Shown: positions 56,701 to 64,000 of the stretch, piece by piece
Numbering within the stretch: the first letter of the stretch is position 1
Layout: each line of letters opens with the position of its first letter
Source: UA16 sp905478895
GTDB lineage: Bacteria; Bacteroidota; Bacteroidia; Flavobacteriales_D; Sanyastnellaceae
Direction of reading: 5' to 3'
DNA: 64,000 nucleotides
Assembly (NCBI GenBank): GCA_943788495.1
Contig: CALSQO010000002.1
Coordinates: forward strand, 248,001 to 312,000
The notes under the pieces: generated by a model
What the model was told of the DNA's origin: nothing
Database searches by the model: none
What the model saw: the letters and a program-made list of their open reading frames with translations, nothing else
Made by a program: the position numbers and the translations under genes

Positions 56701-56963
56701 GCATGTGCGTGCAGCGCATTCAATCGGGCAAGCTCGACGCGAAAAAAGCGGGAACACCAGTACCGGATGGATCCGTCGTTACGGCGTGTGCAGAGGCTTG
56801 TCCAACCCACGCGATTTCATTTGGAGACTTGAACGACAAGTCTGCTGGAGTGCGAGCGATTTCTGAAAACAACCGTGCTTACCATGCATTGGAGGAGATT
56901 GGAGTGAAGCCCAACATCTTCTATATGACGAAAGTGCGAAACGTAGAACCTAACCAAGCCTGA
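53793..56963 (+). CDS. actB: Alternative complex III subunit ActB (molybdopterin-like plus Fe-S protein)
   Basis: This 1056-residue protein has a Tat signal with twin Arg50-Arg51 (GRRDFLKFMGFG) and Cys69 in LAACE, a possible lipidation site. A long molybdopterin-oxidoreductase-like domain that lacks cofactor in studied complexes fills most of the sequence. The C-terminal part is an iron-sulfur domain with four cysteine clusters: CTGCSACVTACH, CQHCNHAPCETVCPV, CIGTRYCANNCPY and CSMCVQR...CAEACP. These are expected to hold three [4Fe-4S] and one [3Fe-4S] cluster. It works with the quinol-oxidising membrane subunits. The start at 53793 (MANTKRYWSGLDEL) was chosen, since upstream sequence overlaps actA. 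Confidence 0.95.
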   Translation: MANTKRYWSGLDELRETEAFKTIQGQEFPEAQSVDEFLTDERLESTHTGRRDFLKFMGFGLTAATLAACETPVVKSIPYTNKPEEVTPGVANHYASTYYDGHDYVNVLVKTREGRPIFIKSNTETGYGRVNARVNASVISLYDSARLDGPQIAGEASDWATVDAAVSNVMQGEGRKVLLTNTVLSPSALRAIAQSGLEHIQYDAIDYGAFRAAAQADFGVNSFPSYRLEEAEAVVTIGADFLGSFADNVIYGERWAAMRKPESGKMSRVHAFETNMSLTGSNADQRTMVKPSEQGRVATALLAMVTGQGTAGQLSEEANKAVAAAAKDLKRAGSKGLVMAGANDLAMQQVVNAINAALGAVGTTVSYDEMTLFQGSSSALKQLTSDMKAGAVEVLIMADCNPAYDAPDAAAFAEALSTMKHTVSTSTVADETASLCKVIAPTHHWLESWGDLQIEADRIDLIQPTISPLHNTRPWGESLVRWSGANQDWYTFVRSTHASDYTSDAMYTNAAWNKAVHNGFVGVDVTPGQAVTFAGVGTSQAISELNGRKGGAVELALYQKTTMGAGQHAANPMLQETPDPLTKVTWDNYVTMAHADVDAMGLNGFIGQEKPASLVKVTVAGSSMELPVFPMPGQAPGTIGIALGYGRGGNGENIGKAAFQTGENGSFETDSDGKPTPVGKNVFPWTAQSGDFTDYAQYDVTVEATGETYPLACTQIQNTFMGRESIVKETDFSSYFAERDAKKGKASWNELITLAVHEDVTGDGEIDAQDGKPTSAFDLWHEHPVEEVGHRWGMTIDLTSCTGCSACVTACHIENNVPVVGKDEVRRHRDMHWMRIDRFFASDYSLERGEEEGTSVIASYRKMEDPSANPQTVHMPMMCQHCNHAPCETVCPVAATTHSNEGLNQMTYNRCIGTRYCANNCPYKVRRFNWFNYPGYKKFANFNPAQDSLMRMVLNPDVTVRSRGVMEKCSMCVQRIQSGKLDAKKAGTPVPDGSVVTACAEACPTHAISFGDLNDKSAGVRAISENNRAYHALEEIGVKPNIFYMTKVRNVEPNQA

Positions 56964-56970
56964 TAGGATC

Positions 56971-58350
56971 ATGCAAAGAGAAGCTGCCATTCGGGAACCT
57001 CTGATACTAGGGGACAAGTCTTACAAAGACATCACCGACGATGTGGTCGGACCCATTCAAGGGGACGCTCCCATTGGATGGAAAATAATGATTACCATTT
57101 CCAGCATCATCGCCGTTTACGGCGTTGGATGCATCCTGTATCTTTTGGGCACAGGCATTGGAGTATGGGGATTGAACAAGACCGTTGGATGGGCCTGGGA
57201 CATTACCAATTTTGTTTGGTGGGTCGGAATTGGTCACGCGGGAACACTTATATCAGCTGTATTGCTCTTGTTCCGCCAGAAGTGGCGAATGGCCATCAAC
57301 CGTTCTGCGGAGGCAATGACCATTTTTGCCGTAATTATGGCTGCGATTTTCCCAGGGATTCATATGGGACGAATTTGGGTGAGCTATTGGGTACTTCCTT
57401 TGCCAAACCAATTCGGATCGTTGTGGGTGAATTTCAATAGCCCGCTGTTGTGGGACGTTTTTGCCATTTCGACGTATTTCTCAGTCTCTCTTGTCTTCTG
57501 GTACATTGGACTGATTCCTGATTTTGCGACCATTCGTGACCGAATGACAAAGCCTTTCGCTAAGAAGGTATACGGCTTGTTAAGCTTTGGTTGGAGCGGT
57601 CGTGCCAAGCACTGGAACCGTTTCGAAGAAGTTTCCTTGGTACTGGCAGGGATCGCGACGCCTTTGGTATTCTCGGTGCACTCAATCGTATCCATGGACT
57701 TCGCCACATCGGTGATTCCCGGATGGCACACGACCATCTTCCCTCCTTACTTCGTTTCAGGGGCAGTATTCTCCGGTTTTGCGATGGTTCAGACATTGCT
57801 ATTGATCATGCGAAAGGGCATGAAGCTGGAGAATTACATCCATGTGAAGCACGTCGAATACATGAATATCGTAATCATCGTTACGGGGTCGATTGTAGGC
57901 GTGGCATACCTGACCGAGTTATTCATCTCGTGGTATTCCGGTGTCGAATATGAAAGCTATGCATTCATCAATCGTTTCAGTGGCCCTTACAGCTGGGCCT
58001 ATTGGATCATGATGACCTGCAACGTTATCAGTCCACAGCTCTTTTGGTTTAAGAAGATCCGCCGGAGTTTGGTAGCCACGTTTGCGCTTTCCATTGTGGT
58101 GAATATCGGAATGTGGTTTGAGCGTTACGTCATTATTGTGACCTCGATTCACCGGGATTACGACCCTTCAAGTTGGGGAGAATTTCACCCCACGAATATT
58201 GACATCGGTGTATTCATCGGAACGCTAGGAATCTTTTTCACCCTGTTCCTCGGTTTTGCCCGATTCTTTCCTGTTTTGGCGTTGAATGAGTTGAAGACCA
58301 TTTTGAAGTCCAGCGGAGAGAATTATAAGAAAGCTCAAGAAAATAACTGA
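56971..58350 (+). CDS. actC: Alternative complex III subunit ActC (NrfD/PsrC-like quinol subunit)
   Basis: This 459-residue integral membrane protein of about ten helices belongs to the NrfD/PsrC family, whose members hold the quinol site. TNFVWWVGIGHAGTLISAVL and FPGIHMGRIWVSYW are typical of ActC. The N-terminal 35 residues are soluble (EPLILGDKSYKDITDDVVGP). It begins 7 bp after actB, with AGGATC just before the ATG. Confidence 0.95.
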   Translation: MQREAAIREPLILGDKSYKDITDDVVGPIQGDAPIGWKIMITISSIIAVYGVGCILYLLGTGIGVWGLNKTVGWAWDITNFVWWVGIGHAGTLISAVLLLFRQKWRMAINRSAEAMTIFAVIMAAIFPGIHMGRIWVSYWVLPLPNQFGSLWVNFNSPLLWDVFAISTYFSVSLVFWYIGLIPDFATIRDRMTKPFAKKVYGLLSFGWSGRAKHWNRFEEVSLVLAGIATPLVFSVHSIVSMDFATSVIPGWHTTIFPPYFVSGAVFSGFAMVQTLLLIMRKGMKLENYIHVKHVEYMNIVIIVTGSIVGVAYLTELFISWYSGVEYESYAFINRFSGPYSWAYWIMMTCNVISPQLFWFKKIRRSLVATFALSIVVNIGMWFERYVIIVTSIHRDYDPSSWGEFHPTNIDIGVFIGTLGIFFTLFLGFARFFPVLALNELKTILKSSGENYKKAQENN

Positions 58351-58361
58351 CCCTTACAGCC

Positions 58362-58892
58362 ATGAATAAGGTATTCCATGTAATGTATGATGATGACGAT
58401 ACGCTGAAAGATGCGGCATCGGCATTGGTAGCAAAAGGCATCCGGGTCAAGGATGTTTTCTCCCCGTTTCCGGTGCACGGGATTGATCCCATCATCGGAG
58501 TGAAACGCACGCGCCTGGGGATTGCAGCGTTTATGTACGCAACAACCGGTACGACATTGGCCCTTTTGGGAATGTGGTACTTCATGATCTCCGACTGGCC
58601 GATGAACATAGGAGGTAAGCCGAGTTTCTCTTTGATTGAGAATTTGCCCGCTTTCATCCCGGTAACCTTTGAGTTTTCAGTTCTCTGCGGAGCACATGGA
58701 ATGGCCATCACGTATTTATTGCGCAATGGCACCTTGCCCGGGATGCCAGCGTCCAACCCGGATCCACGCACGACGGACGATAAGTTTGTAATGGAGATAA
58801 CCACCGAGCAGAACGCCCTTTCCGCAGATGAGTTGGAGGCGGCGATCAAGGAGACACCCCTTTTTGAGCTCAGCACCAAAGATTACAAGTGA
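58362..58892 (+). CDS. actD: Alternative complex III subunit ActD (DUF3341)
   Basis: This 176-residue protein has a DUF3341 fold. The N-terminal soluble part DDDDTLKDAASALVAKGIRV leads into two helices (AFMYATTGTTLALLGMWYFM and FIPVTFEFSVLCGAHGMAIT). FPVHGIDP is the family motif. It is an accessory membrane subunit without cofactors. Its TGA shares one base with the ATG of actE. Confidence 0.93.
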   Translation: MNKVFHVMYDDDDTLKDAASALVAKGIRVKDVFSPFPVHGIDPIIGVKRTRLGIAAFMYATTGTTLALLGMWYFMISDWPMNIGGKPSFSLIENLPAFIPVTFEFSVLCGAHGMAITYLLRNGTLPGMPASNPDPRTTDDKFVMEITTEQNALSADELEAAIKETPLFELSTKDYK

Positions 58893-59590
58893 TGAACATC
58901 CGAACGAATATTGTTTTGACAGCAGTCGTAGCGGGATTGTTTGCTACCACGGGCTGTGTTACTGACCCCGACAGTTCGGGCTTGGAATACATGCCGGACA
59001 TGTACCGTTCTCCTGCGGTAGAAGCCTATGTGGATTATGGCCAAGACCCTTATCAAGTGGGTGAGGAGACGGCACGTGCCCAGCGCTTGGTTCAATCGGC
59101 TCGGAAGCCGGTTGCAGGAACGATTCCATTTAACCCTAGCGCGATGGATTATGTCATGCCCTATGCTTTTGCCAATACGGTGGAAGGTTACGAGGCTGCG
59201 GGAATGAACCTAAAGTCGCCATTGGCGCAAGTTGGTCAGGCTGAATTAGAAGCGGGACAGGAGATTTACACCTTGATGTGCACCCAGTGCCACGGCGAGG
59301 GCGGCAAGGGTGATGGTGCGCTAAGTCGCAATGGTCACATCCAAGGCATCCCGAGTTACAGTGATAAATTGAAAGATCTGCCCGAGGGAAAAATGTACCA
59401 CACCTTGACTTATGGCAAGGGTTTGATGGGTTCGCATGCCTCTCAGCTTTCTCAGAAAGACCGCTGGTTGGTCATTGAGTACATTAAAGTCCTTCAGAAT
59501 GGAGGTGATATGCCGGAGTTTGACGACGATGGCAACGTAGTGAAACCGGCAGACTCTGATAGGGATGATGCCATGGCTATGAATAACTGA
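58892..59590 (+). CDS. actE: Alternative complex III subunit ActE (monoheme cytochrome c lipoprotein)
   Basis: This 232-residue lipoprotein has a signal with lipobox TTGC (Cys about residue 22), followed by EYMPDMYRSPAVEAY, as in other ActE proteins. The heme site is CTQCH (about residue 130), in LMCTQCHGEGGKGDG. The axial Met is probably in GKGLMGSHA. It should pass electrons to the oxidase encoded just downstream. The ATG at 58892 overlaps the actD stop. Confidence 0.94.
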   Translation: MNIRTNIVLTAVVAGLFATTGCVTDPDSSGLEYMPDMYRSPAVEAYVDYGQDPYQVGEETARAQRLVQSARKPVAGTIPFNPSAMDYVMPYAFANTVEGYEAAGMNLKSPLAQVGQAELEAGQEIYTLMCTQCHGEGGKGDGALSRNGHIQGIPSYSDKLKDLPEGKMYHTLTYGKGLMGSHASQLSQKDRWLVIEYIKVLQNGGDMPEFDDDGNVVKPADSDRDDAMAMNN

Positions 59591-59592
59591 TC

Positions 59593-60852
59593 ATGGAATT
59601 CAAATTCGAAGGACGTACGAAACTGATCACTCAAATCCTCATGGGAATTGGGTTGATTGCCTTGTTTGGAGGCTTTTTTACCGATGGATCGGATCACCAC
59701 CAGCGCTGGTGGGCCAACCTGCTCATCAATGGATTCTTTTGGTTTTCCATCTCTTTGGCAGCCTTGTTCTTTTATGCGTTGAACTATGCGGTTGAAGCCT
59801 CATGGTCAGCCATCATCAAGCGAACTTTTGAGGCCATGTGGCACTTCTTGCCCATCGGTGGGGGCGTGATCATCTTTGTGTTGGCCGCAGGACACTTTTT
59901 CCATGCGCACCATTTGTACCATTGGATGGATTCGACGCTTTACCATGAATACATGGTCGTGGACGGGGACCAGACGGTATACTTGGATGCCCCTGAGGCA
60001 GGAGCGGTTGAAAACCCCAATTATGACCACATCATTGCGGGCAAAGAGGCTTACTTCACCCCTTGGTTTTTCTGGCTTAGAACGTTGGGTTATGTGGCGA
60101 CTTTCTTGATTTTCGCTCGTTTATTCCGAAGATGGTCGTTGCTCGAGGATGAGAAACCGGATTTGGATTTACACTTCAAGCAATTTCGCCGCAGTGCGGT
60201 ATTCTTGGTGTTTTTCGCTGTTTTCAGCTCGATGCTCGCGTGGGATTGGGTGATGTCCATTGATGTCCACTGGTTCTCCACGCTATTCGGATGGTATTTG
60301 TTCTCAGGGATGTGGGTGAGCTTCATGATCATGCTCAATGTGGGTTTGATTTGGTTGCGTGGGAAAGGGTATTACCAGGAGGTTACATCAAGCCACATGC
60401 ATGACATTTCGAAGTGGATGTTTGCGATATCGATGCTTTGGAGTTACCTCTGGGTGAGCCAATTCCTCTTGATTTGGTATGCGAATATCCCAGAGGAAGT
60501 GACGTATTATACCCAGCGCTTTTTCTCCGATTATCAAGTGCCTTTCATGATCACCTTCTTCGTGAATTTCGCCATTCCGTTTTACACCTTGTTGCCACGG
60601 GATACCAAACGAAATTCAAAATTCATCGTCCCTGTGGGGATGCTCATCTTCTTAGGGCACTTTGCAGACGTGTATCTGCTTGTTATACCCGGGACGATGT
60701 TTGACCACAATGAATTCGGTATTTTTGAGGTTGGATTGTTTCTCGGTTTCCTTGGCCTGTATATCAACCGCACGTTAAATGCGTTGAGTAAAGCGCCGTT
60801 GATTCCTAAGAATCATCCGATGTTACAAGAGTCGAAAGAACTACACTATTGA
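59593..60852 (+). CDS. actF: Alternative complex III subunit ActF
   Basis: This 419-residue membrane protein of about ten helices is the second NrfD-like subunit of ACIII. FFTDGSDHHQRWWANLLING near the N-terminus and WDWVMSIDVHWFSTLFGWY in the middle are typical. It starts 2 bp after the actE stop. The subunit contains no heme site and probably helps proton coupling. The oxidase subunit II gene starts 19 bp downstream. Confidence 0.94.
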   Translation: MEFKFEGRTKLITQILMGIGLIALFGGFFTDGSDHHQRWWANLLINGFFWFSISLAALFFYALNYAVEASWSAIIKRTFEAMWHFLPIGGGVIIFVLAAGHFFHAHHLYHWMDSTLYHEYMVVDGDQTVYLDAPEAGAVENPNYDHIIAGKEAYFTPWFFWLRTLGYVATFLIFARLFRRWSLLEDEKPDLDLHFKQFRRSAVFLVFFAVFSSMLAWDWVMSIDVHWFSTLFGWYLFSGMWVSFMIMLNVGLIWLRGKGYYQEVTSSHMHDISKWMFAISMLWSYLWVSQFLLIWYANIPEEVTYYTQRFFSDYQVPFMITFFVNFAIPFYTLLPRDTKRNSKFIVPVGMLIFLGHFADVYLLVIPGTMFDHNEFGIFEVGLFLGFLGLYINRTLNALSKAPLIPKNHPMLQESKELHY

Positions 60853-60871
60853 TTGCAAGACCCGTTAAGTG

Positions 60872-62338
60872 ATGAAATTGCTCATTCTCCTCGTTGTTGT
60901 CCTTGGTTTGGTAGCTGCAGTGCAGTTGTCCAAAGTGTACCAGCTTTCCATCTCACTGCGAGGAAAGCGGGAAGAGGACATATCAGAAGCTGACAACCGG
61001 TTGAACGGTGGTCTGTTCTTGGCCTTCATGGTCGCGTTTTACGTTTCATTTGTGGTGCTTCTGGTGAAGTATGGTTCATATGGAACTCCTCCTGCCTCTG
61101 AGCACGGAGTGGCAGTCGACCGGTTGATGGACTTTAACATGGCCATCATCTTTGTGGTATTCTTCATCGTCAATACCCTGCTTTTTTGGTTCTCTGCGAA
61201 GTACTACCACCGTGCGGATCGCAAAGCGCGTTTCATTGCGCACGACAACCGACTCGAACTGATCTGGACCGTTATTCCTTCCGTTGTTTTGGCAATCATC
61301 ATTGCCTACGGACTGCAAACATGGAATGAAATGACCGGTGACGCTTCCGAAGATGCGTTGCGCGTAGAGCTTTATTCCAAGCAATTCGATTGGACCGCTC
61401 GCTATCCGGGTGCGGATGGTGAATTTGGCCAAGCAAACTACAACCTGATCACTCCGATGAACGCATTGGGGATTGTGACAGAAGACGGGGTAGCTGCTGC
61501 GTTGACAGAAATCGAGGAAAAAATTGCCAAAGTCGAAGCGGAAATCAATTACGAAAAAGGCCATTTGCTTGCAGAGTGGGCTGCGATAGAAGCAGAGTTG
61601 AATGACGATCATGGACATGACGACCACGGCCACGATAACCATGGACATGACGACCATGGCCACGATAACCATGGACATGACGACCATGGCCACGATGACC
61701 ATGGCCACGACGCCCATGCAGAGGATCACGGGGATGGCACACAGGCGTTAGAAGCTCGGATGGCGGAAATTGAGCACATGCTTGAGTCGGATAAAGTCAA
61801 CATCTTAACGGAGGCTGCCTTTGAGGCGAAAGAGGATAAGTTGTACCGTCTAATCCGCCACAGACAGCGGATTCAAGAAATTCGGAACTTCGATTTTGAT
61901 GGAGAGCTCACGGCTTGGGAATCGGGAATGGACGATAAAATTGTAAAAGGTGAGTTTCACTTGCCCGTTGGGCGAGAAGTCGAATTTGTTTTCCGTTCAC
62001 GCGACGTGATTCATTCTGCGTACATGCCACAGTTCCGCGCTCAGATGAATACGGTACCCGGTGTTCCTACGCGGTTCAAGATGAAACCAACGATTACTAC
62101 GGACTCCATGCGCACTGTTTTGGAAAATCCCGAATTCGATTACGTGTTGCTTTGCAACAAAGTTTGCGGTGCGGCGCACTTCAACATGCAAATGAAGATC
62201 GTGATCGAATCGCAAGAAGCATACGACACCTGGCTTTCGGAGCAAGGTGAGTTCATTGTTAAGGAAGGTTCTGAGGAGCCAGAGATGGAGCAAGCCTCCG
62301 CACAGAAAGAAAGTCAAACCATAACTGCATCCCTCTAA
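60872..62338 (+). CDS. coxB: Cytochrome c oxidase subunit II with His-rich insert
   Basis: This 488-residue subunit accepts electrons through CuA. Two or three N-terminal helices are seen (LLILLVVVLGLVAAVQ, LFLAFMVAFYVSFVVLLV, FVVFFIVNTLLFWFSA, and later LIWTVIPSVVLAIIIAYG). The CuA ligands follow in HSAYMPQFRAQMN and LLCNKVCGAAHFNMQM: two Cys, two His, one Met. The usual Glu between the cysteines is Lys, as reported for related Bacteroidota, and that ligand acts through its backbone. Between FDWTARYPG and the CuA fold lies a long helical insert with a His/Asp repeat (residues about 245-285). The ATG at 60872 is used. Subunit I begins 4 bp downstream. Confidence 0.95.
   Translation: MKLLILLVVVLGLVAAVQLSKVYQLSISLRGKREEDISEADNRLNGGLFLAFMVAFYVSFVVLLVKYGSYGTPPASEHGVAVDRLMDFNMAIIFVVFFIVNTLLFWFSAKYYHRADRKARFIAHDNRLELIWTVIPSVVLAIIIAYGLQTWNEMTGDASEDALRVELYSKQFDWTARYPGADGEFGQANYNLITPMNALGIVTEDGVAAALTEIEEKIAKVEAEINYEKGHLLAEWAAIEAELNDDHGHDDHGHDNHGHDDHGHDNHGHDDHGHDDHGHDAHAEDHGDGTQALEARMAEIEHMLESDKVNILTEAAFEAKEDKLYRLIRHRQRIQEIRNFDFDGELTAWESGMDDKIVKGEFHLPVGREVEFVFRSRDVIHSAYMPQFRAQMNTVPGVPTRFKMKPTITTDSMRTVLENPEFDYVLLCNKVCGAAHFNMQMKIVIESQEAYDTWLSEQGEFIVKEGSEEPEMEQASAQKESQTITASL
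61610..61719 (+). repeat. 30-bp tandem repeat coding for His/Asp-rich segment
   Basis: The 30-bp unit starting CATGGACATGACGACC is repeated at 61610, 61640 and 61670, with one or two base changes. A degenerate partial copy continues to about 61719. It codes for alternating DHGHD and NHGHD units inside subunit II. Confidence 0.85.
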
Positions 62339-62341
62339 ATC

Positions 62342-64000
62342 ATGGGCGCACAAGCACATCATCACGAAGAGAGTTTCGTATCGAAATACGTTTTCTCGCA
62401 CGATCACAAGATGATCTCCAAGCAATTCCTCGTTACGGCTATCGTAATGGGAATCGTAGCTGTTATGTTGTCGGTTTTCTTCCGATTGCAGCTGGGCTGG
62501 CCGGGAGAAAGTTTTGCCATCTTGGAAACCTTCTTGGGCAAATGGGCTCCAGGGGGCGTTCTGGATCGTAACGCCTATCTGGCATTGGTGACCATCCACG
62601 GAACCATTATGGTTTTCTTTGTTTTGACGGGAGGGCTGTCGGGGACCTTTTCGAATCTCCTTATTCCGCTTCAAATCGGTGCCCGTGACATGGCTTCCGG
62701 TTTTTTGAATATGTTGAGCTACTGGTTCTTCTTCTTCTCGAGTGTTATCATGATTCTGTCTTTGTTCACCGAGGGTGGAGCCGCGTCGGGTGGCTGGACG
62801 GTATATCCTCCCTTGTCTGCATTGCCCCAGGCGATGCCAGGGTCGGGCATGGGAATGACTTTGTGGCTAATCTCCATGGTCCTTTTTGTCGTAAGTTCTT
62901 TGCTTGGAGGGTTGAATTACGTTGTAACGATCATCAATCTGCGGACGAAAGGCATGTCAATGACACGTCTTCCGCTCACCATTTGGGCGTTTATGGTCAC
63001 GGCGATTCTCGGTGTCTTGAGCTTTCCAGTATTGGTCTCTGCCGTGGTTTTGCTGCTGATGGACCGAACGATGGGAACAGCGTTCTACCTTTCAGACATC
63101 TTCATTGGTGGTGAAGCATTGGACGTAACGGGTGGAAGTCCCATCCTGTATCAGCACTTGTTTTGGTTCCTTGGACACCCCGAAGTTTACATCGTTCTGT
63201 TGCCTGCATTGGGCATTAGTTCCGAGGTCATTGCCACGAACGCACGCAAGCCCATCTTTGGTTACAAAGCCATGGTTGGTTCACTTCTTGGTATTGGATT
63301 CTTGTCGTTCATTGTCTGGGGTCACCACATGTTCGTGACGGGAATGAATCCGTTCTTGGGATCCGTATTCGTGTTCACCACATTGTTGATTGCGATTCCA
63401 TCTGCAGTGAAGGCTTTCAACTACATCACGACGTTGTGGCAAGGCAACATTCGGTTCACGCCAGCCATGCTGTTCAGCATTGGTTTGGTGAGCACGTTTG
63501 TCACAGGGGGTTTGACCGGGATCATTTTGGCAGACTCAGCGTTGGACGTAAATGTCCACGATACGTACTTCGTAGTAGCCCACTTCCACATCGTTATGGG
63601 GATGTCTGCGATCTTTGGAATGCTCGCAGGGATTTACCACTGGTTTCCAAAGATGTTTGGGCGAATGATGAATACCAAGTTGGGTTTTGCTCACTTTTGG
63701 GTAACCATCGTATGCGGGTACGGCGTGTTTTTCCCGATGCACTTTGTCGGTATTGCTGGGGCACCACGGCGTTATTACGAGTACAGTAATTTTGATTTCT
63801 TAGGCAGCGTGATGGACTTGCAGCCACTCATATCGACCTTTGCAATCGTTGGAGCGATTGGACAACTGTTCTTCCTCTTCAACTTCTTCTACAGCATCTT
63901 CTATGGTCAAAAATCCGTGCAAAACCCATGGATGTCGAACACATTGGAATGGACCACACCGGTACGCCATGTTCACGGCAATTGGGACGGACCGCTTCCT
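62342..64000 (+). CDS. coxA: Cytochrome c oxidase subunit I (C-terminus cut by window edge)
   Basis: The first 553 residues are present and the frame is still open at the window end. This subunit holds heme a and the heme a3-CuB oxygen-reducing centre. Ligands are visible: the heme a His in TIHGTIMVFF, the CuB His and cross-linked Tyr in GHPEVYI (about residue 278), the CuB pair in WGHHMFV (about 327), and the heme a3/heme a histidines in VAHFHIVMG (about 411-413). GHPEV places it in the A1 subgroup of proton-pumping heme-copper oxidases. The N-terminal MGAQAHHHEESFVSKY is histidine-rich. It follows subunit II by 3 bp and receives electrons from the act-encoded complex. Confidence 0.97.
   Translation, partial: MGAQAHHHEESFVSKYVFSHDHKMISKQFLVTAIVMGIVAVMLSVFFRLQLGWPGESFAILETFLGKWAPGGVLDRNAYLALVTIHGTIMVFFVLTGGLSGTFSNLLIPLQIGARDMASGFLNMLSYWFFFFSSVIMILSLFTEGGAASGGWTVYPPLSALPQAMPGSGMGMTLWLISMVLFVVSSLLGGLNYVVTIINLRTKGMSMTRLPLTIWAFMVTAILGVLSFPVLVSAVVLLLMDRTMGTAFYLSDIFIGGEALDVTGGSPILYQHLFWFLGHPEVYIVLLPALGISSEVIATNARKPIFGYKAMVGSLLGIGFLSFIVWGHHMFVTGMNPFLGSVFVFTTLLIAIPSAVKAFNYITTLWQGNIRFTPAMLFSIGLVSTFVTGGLTGIILADSALDVNVHDTYFVVAHFHIVMGMSAIFGMLAGIYHWFPKMFGRMMNTKLGFAHFWVTIVCGYGVFFPMHFVGIAGAPRRYYEYSNFDFLGSVMDLQPLISTFAIVGAIGQLFFLFNFFYSIFYGQKSVQNPWMSNTLEWTTPVRHVHGNWDGPLP

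Overview
The window looks like a chromosomal segment of an aerobic marine- or freshwater-type Bacteroidota, most likely Flavobacteriales. Four signs support this. Several proteins carry C-terminal sorting domains of the type IX secretion system (T9SS), both type A and the gliding-associated type B. A PorZ-like T9SS component is present. Promoters have the Bacteroidota -7 form TAnnTTTG. A complete alternative complex III operon (actABCDEF) runs straight into cytochrome c oxidase genes. Base composition is moderate by eye and even along the window. I see no phage, transposon, integron, CRISPR array, rRNA or tRNA.

Layout. 0-6 kb: a cut EamA exporter (-), a copper-type HMA lipoprotein and heme A synthase ctaA (+), then class Ia ribonucleotide reductase nrdB-nrdA (-) with a clear terminator. 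6-16 kb: a gene-free stretch of about 570 bp, secA, a DUF72 protein and a methyltransferase (-), then comF and an msrC / Ig-like lipoprotein / T9SS type B run (+). 16-19 kb (-): a TrkA-like K+ channel regulator, kynureninase, and a frameshifted UbiA-like membrane gene. 19-35 kb (+): gcvP, two tandem T9SS type A cargo genes with strong terminators, a GH3 / uridine kinase / ArsC-like / EamA group, 3-hydroxyanthranilate dioxygenase, a TIGR03032 protein, and two adjacent T9SS cargo genes that together carry four +1 frameshifts. 35-41 kb (+): a DUF2723 membrane glycosyltransferase-like protein, purN, rnhA and glutaryl-CoA dehydrogenase. 41-46.6 kb (-): porZ, a PLP aminotransferase, omega-amidase, and an AlbA_2 protein. 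46.6-51.4 kb (+): a promoter-terminator leader followed by rimP-nusA-infB. 51.4-64 kb: a SPOR protein (-), then actABCDEF, cytochrome oxidase subunit II and subunit I (+, cut by the window edge).

How the genes connect. The right end encodes most of an electron transport chain: ACIII oxidises quinol and its cytochromes feed the adjacent aa3-type oxidase. ctaA at the left end makes the heme A that this oxidase needs. Kynureninase and 3-hydroxyanthranilate dioxygenase are consecutive-type steps of the kynurenine route (tryptophan breakdown or NAD synthesis) but lie 12 kb apart. The aminotransferase / omega-amidase pair is the classic glutamine-transaminase / omega-amidase couple. Surface and secretion biology (SecA, PorZ and five T9SS cargo-like proteins) is the main accessory theme.

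The most unusual observations are: the cluster of same-direction frameshifts at 31.9-33.4 kb; a short promoter-to-hairpin leader before rimP; a His/Asp-rich repeat inside oxidase subunit II; several start codons placed where a leaderless transcript would begin; and perfect palindromes upstream of the act operon and in the nrdB-secA gap. I did not find a clearly new multigene system. All calls are from reading the sequence, without database searches.
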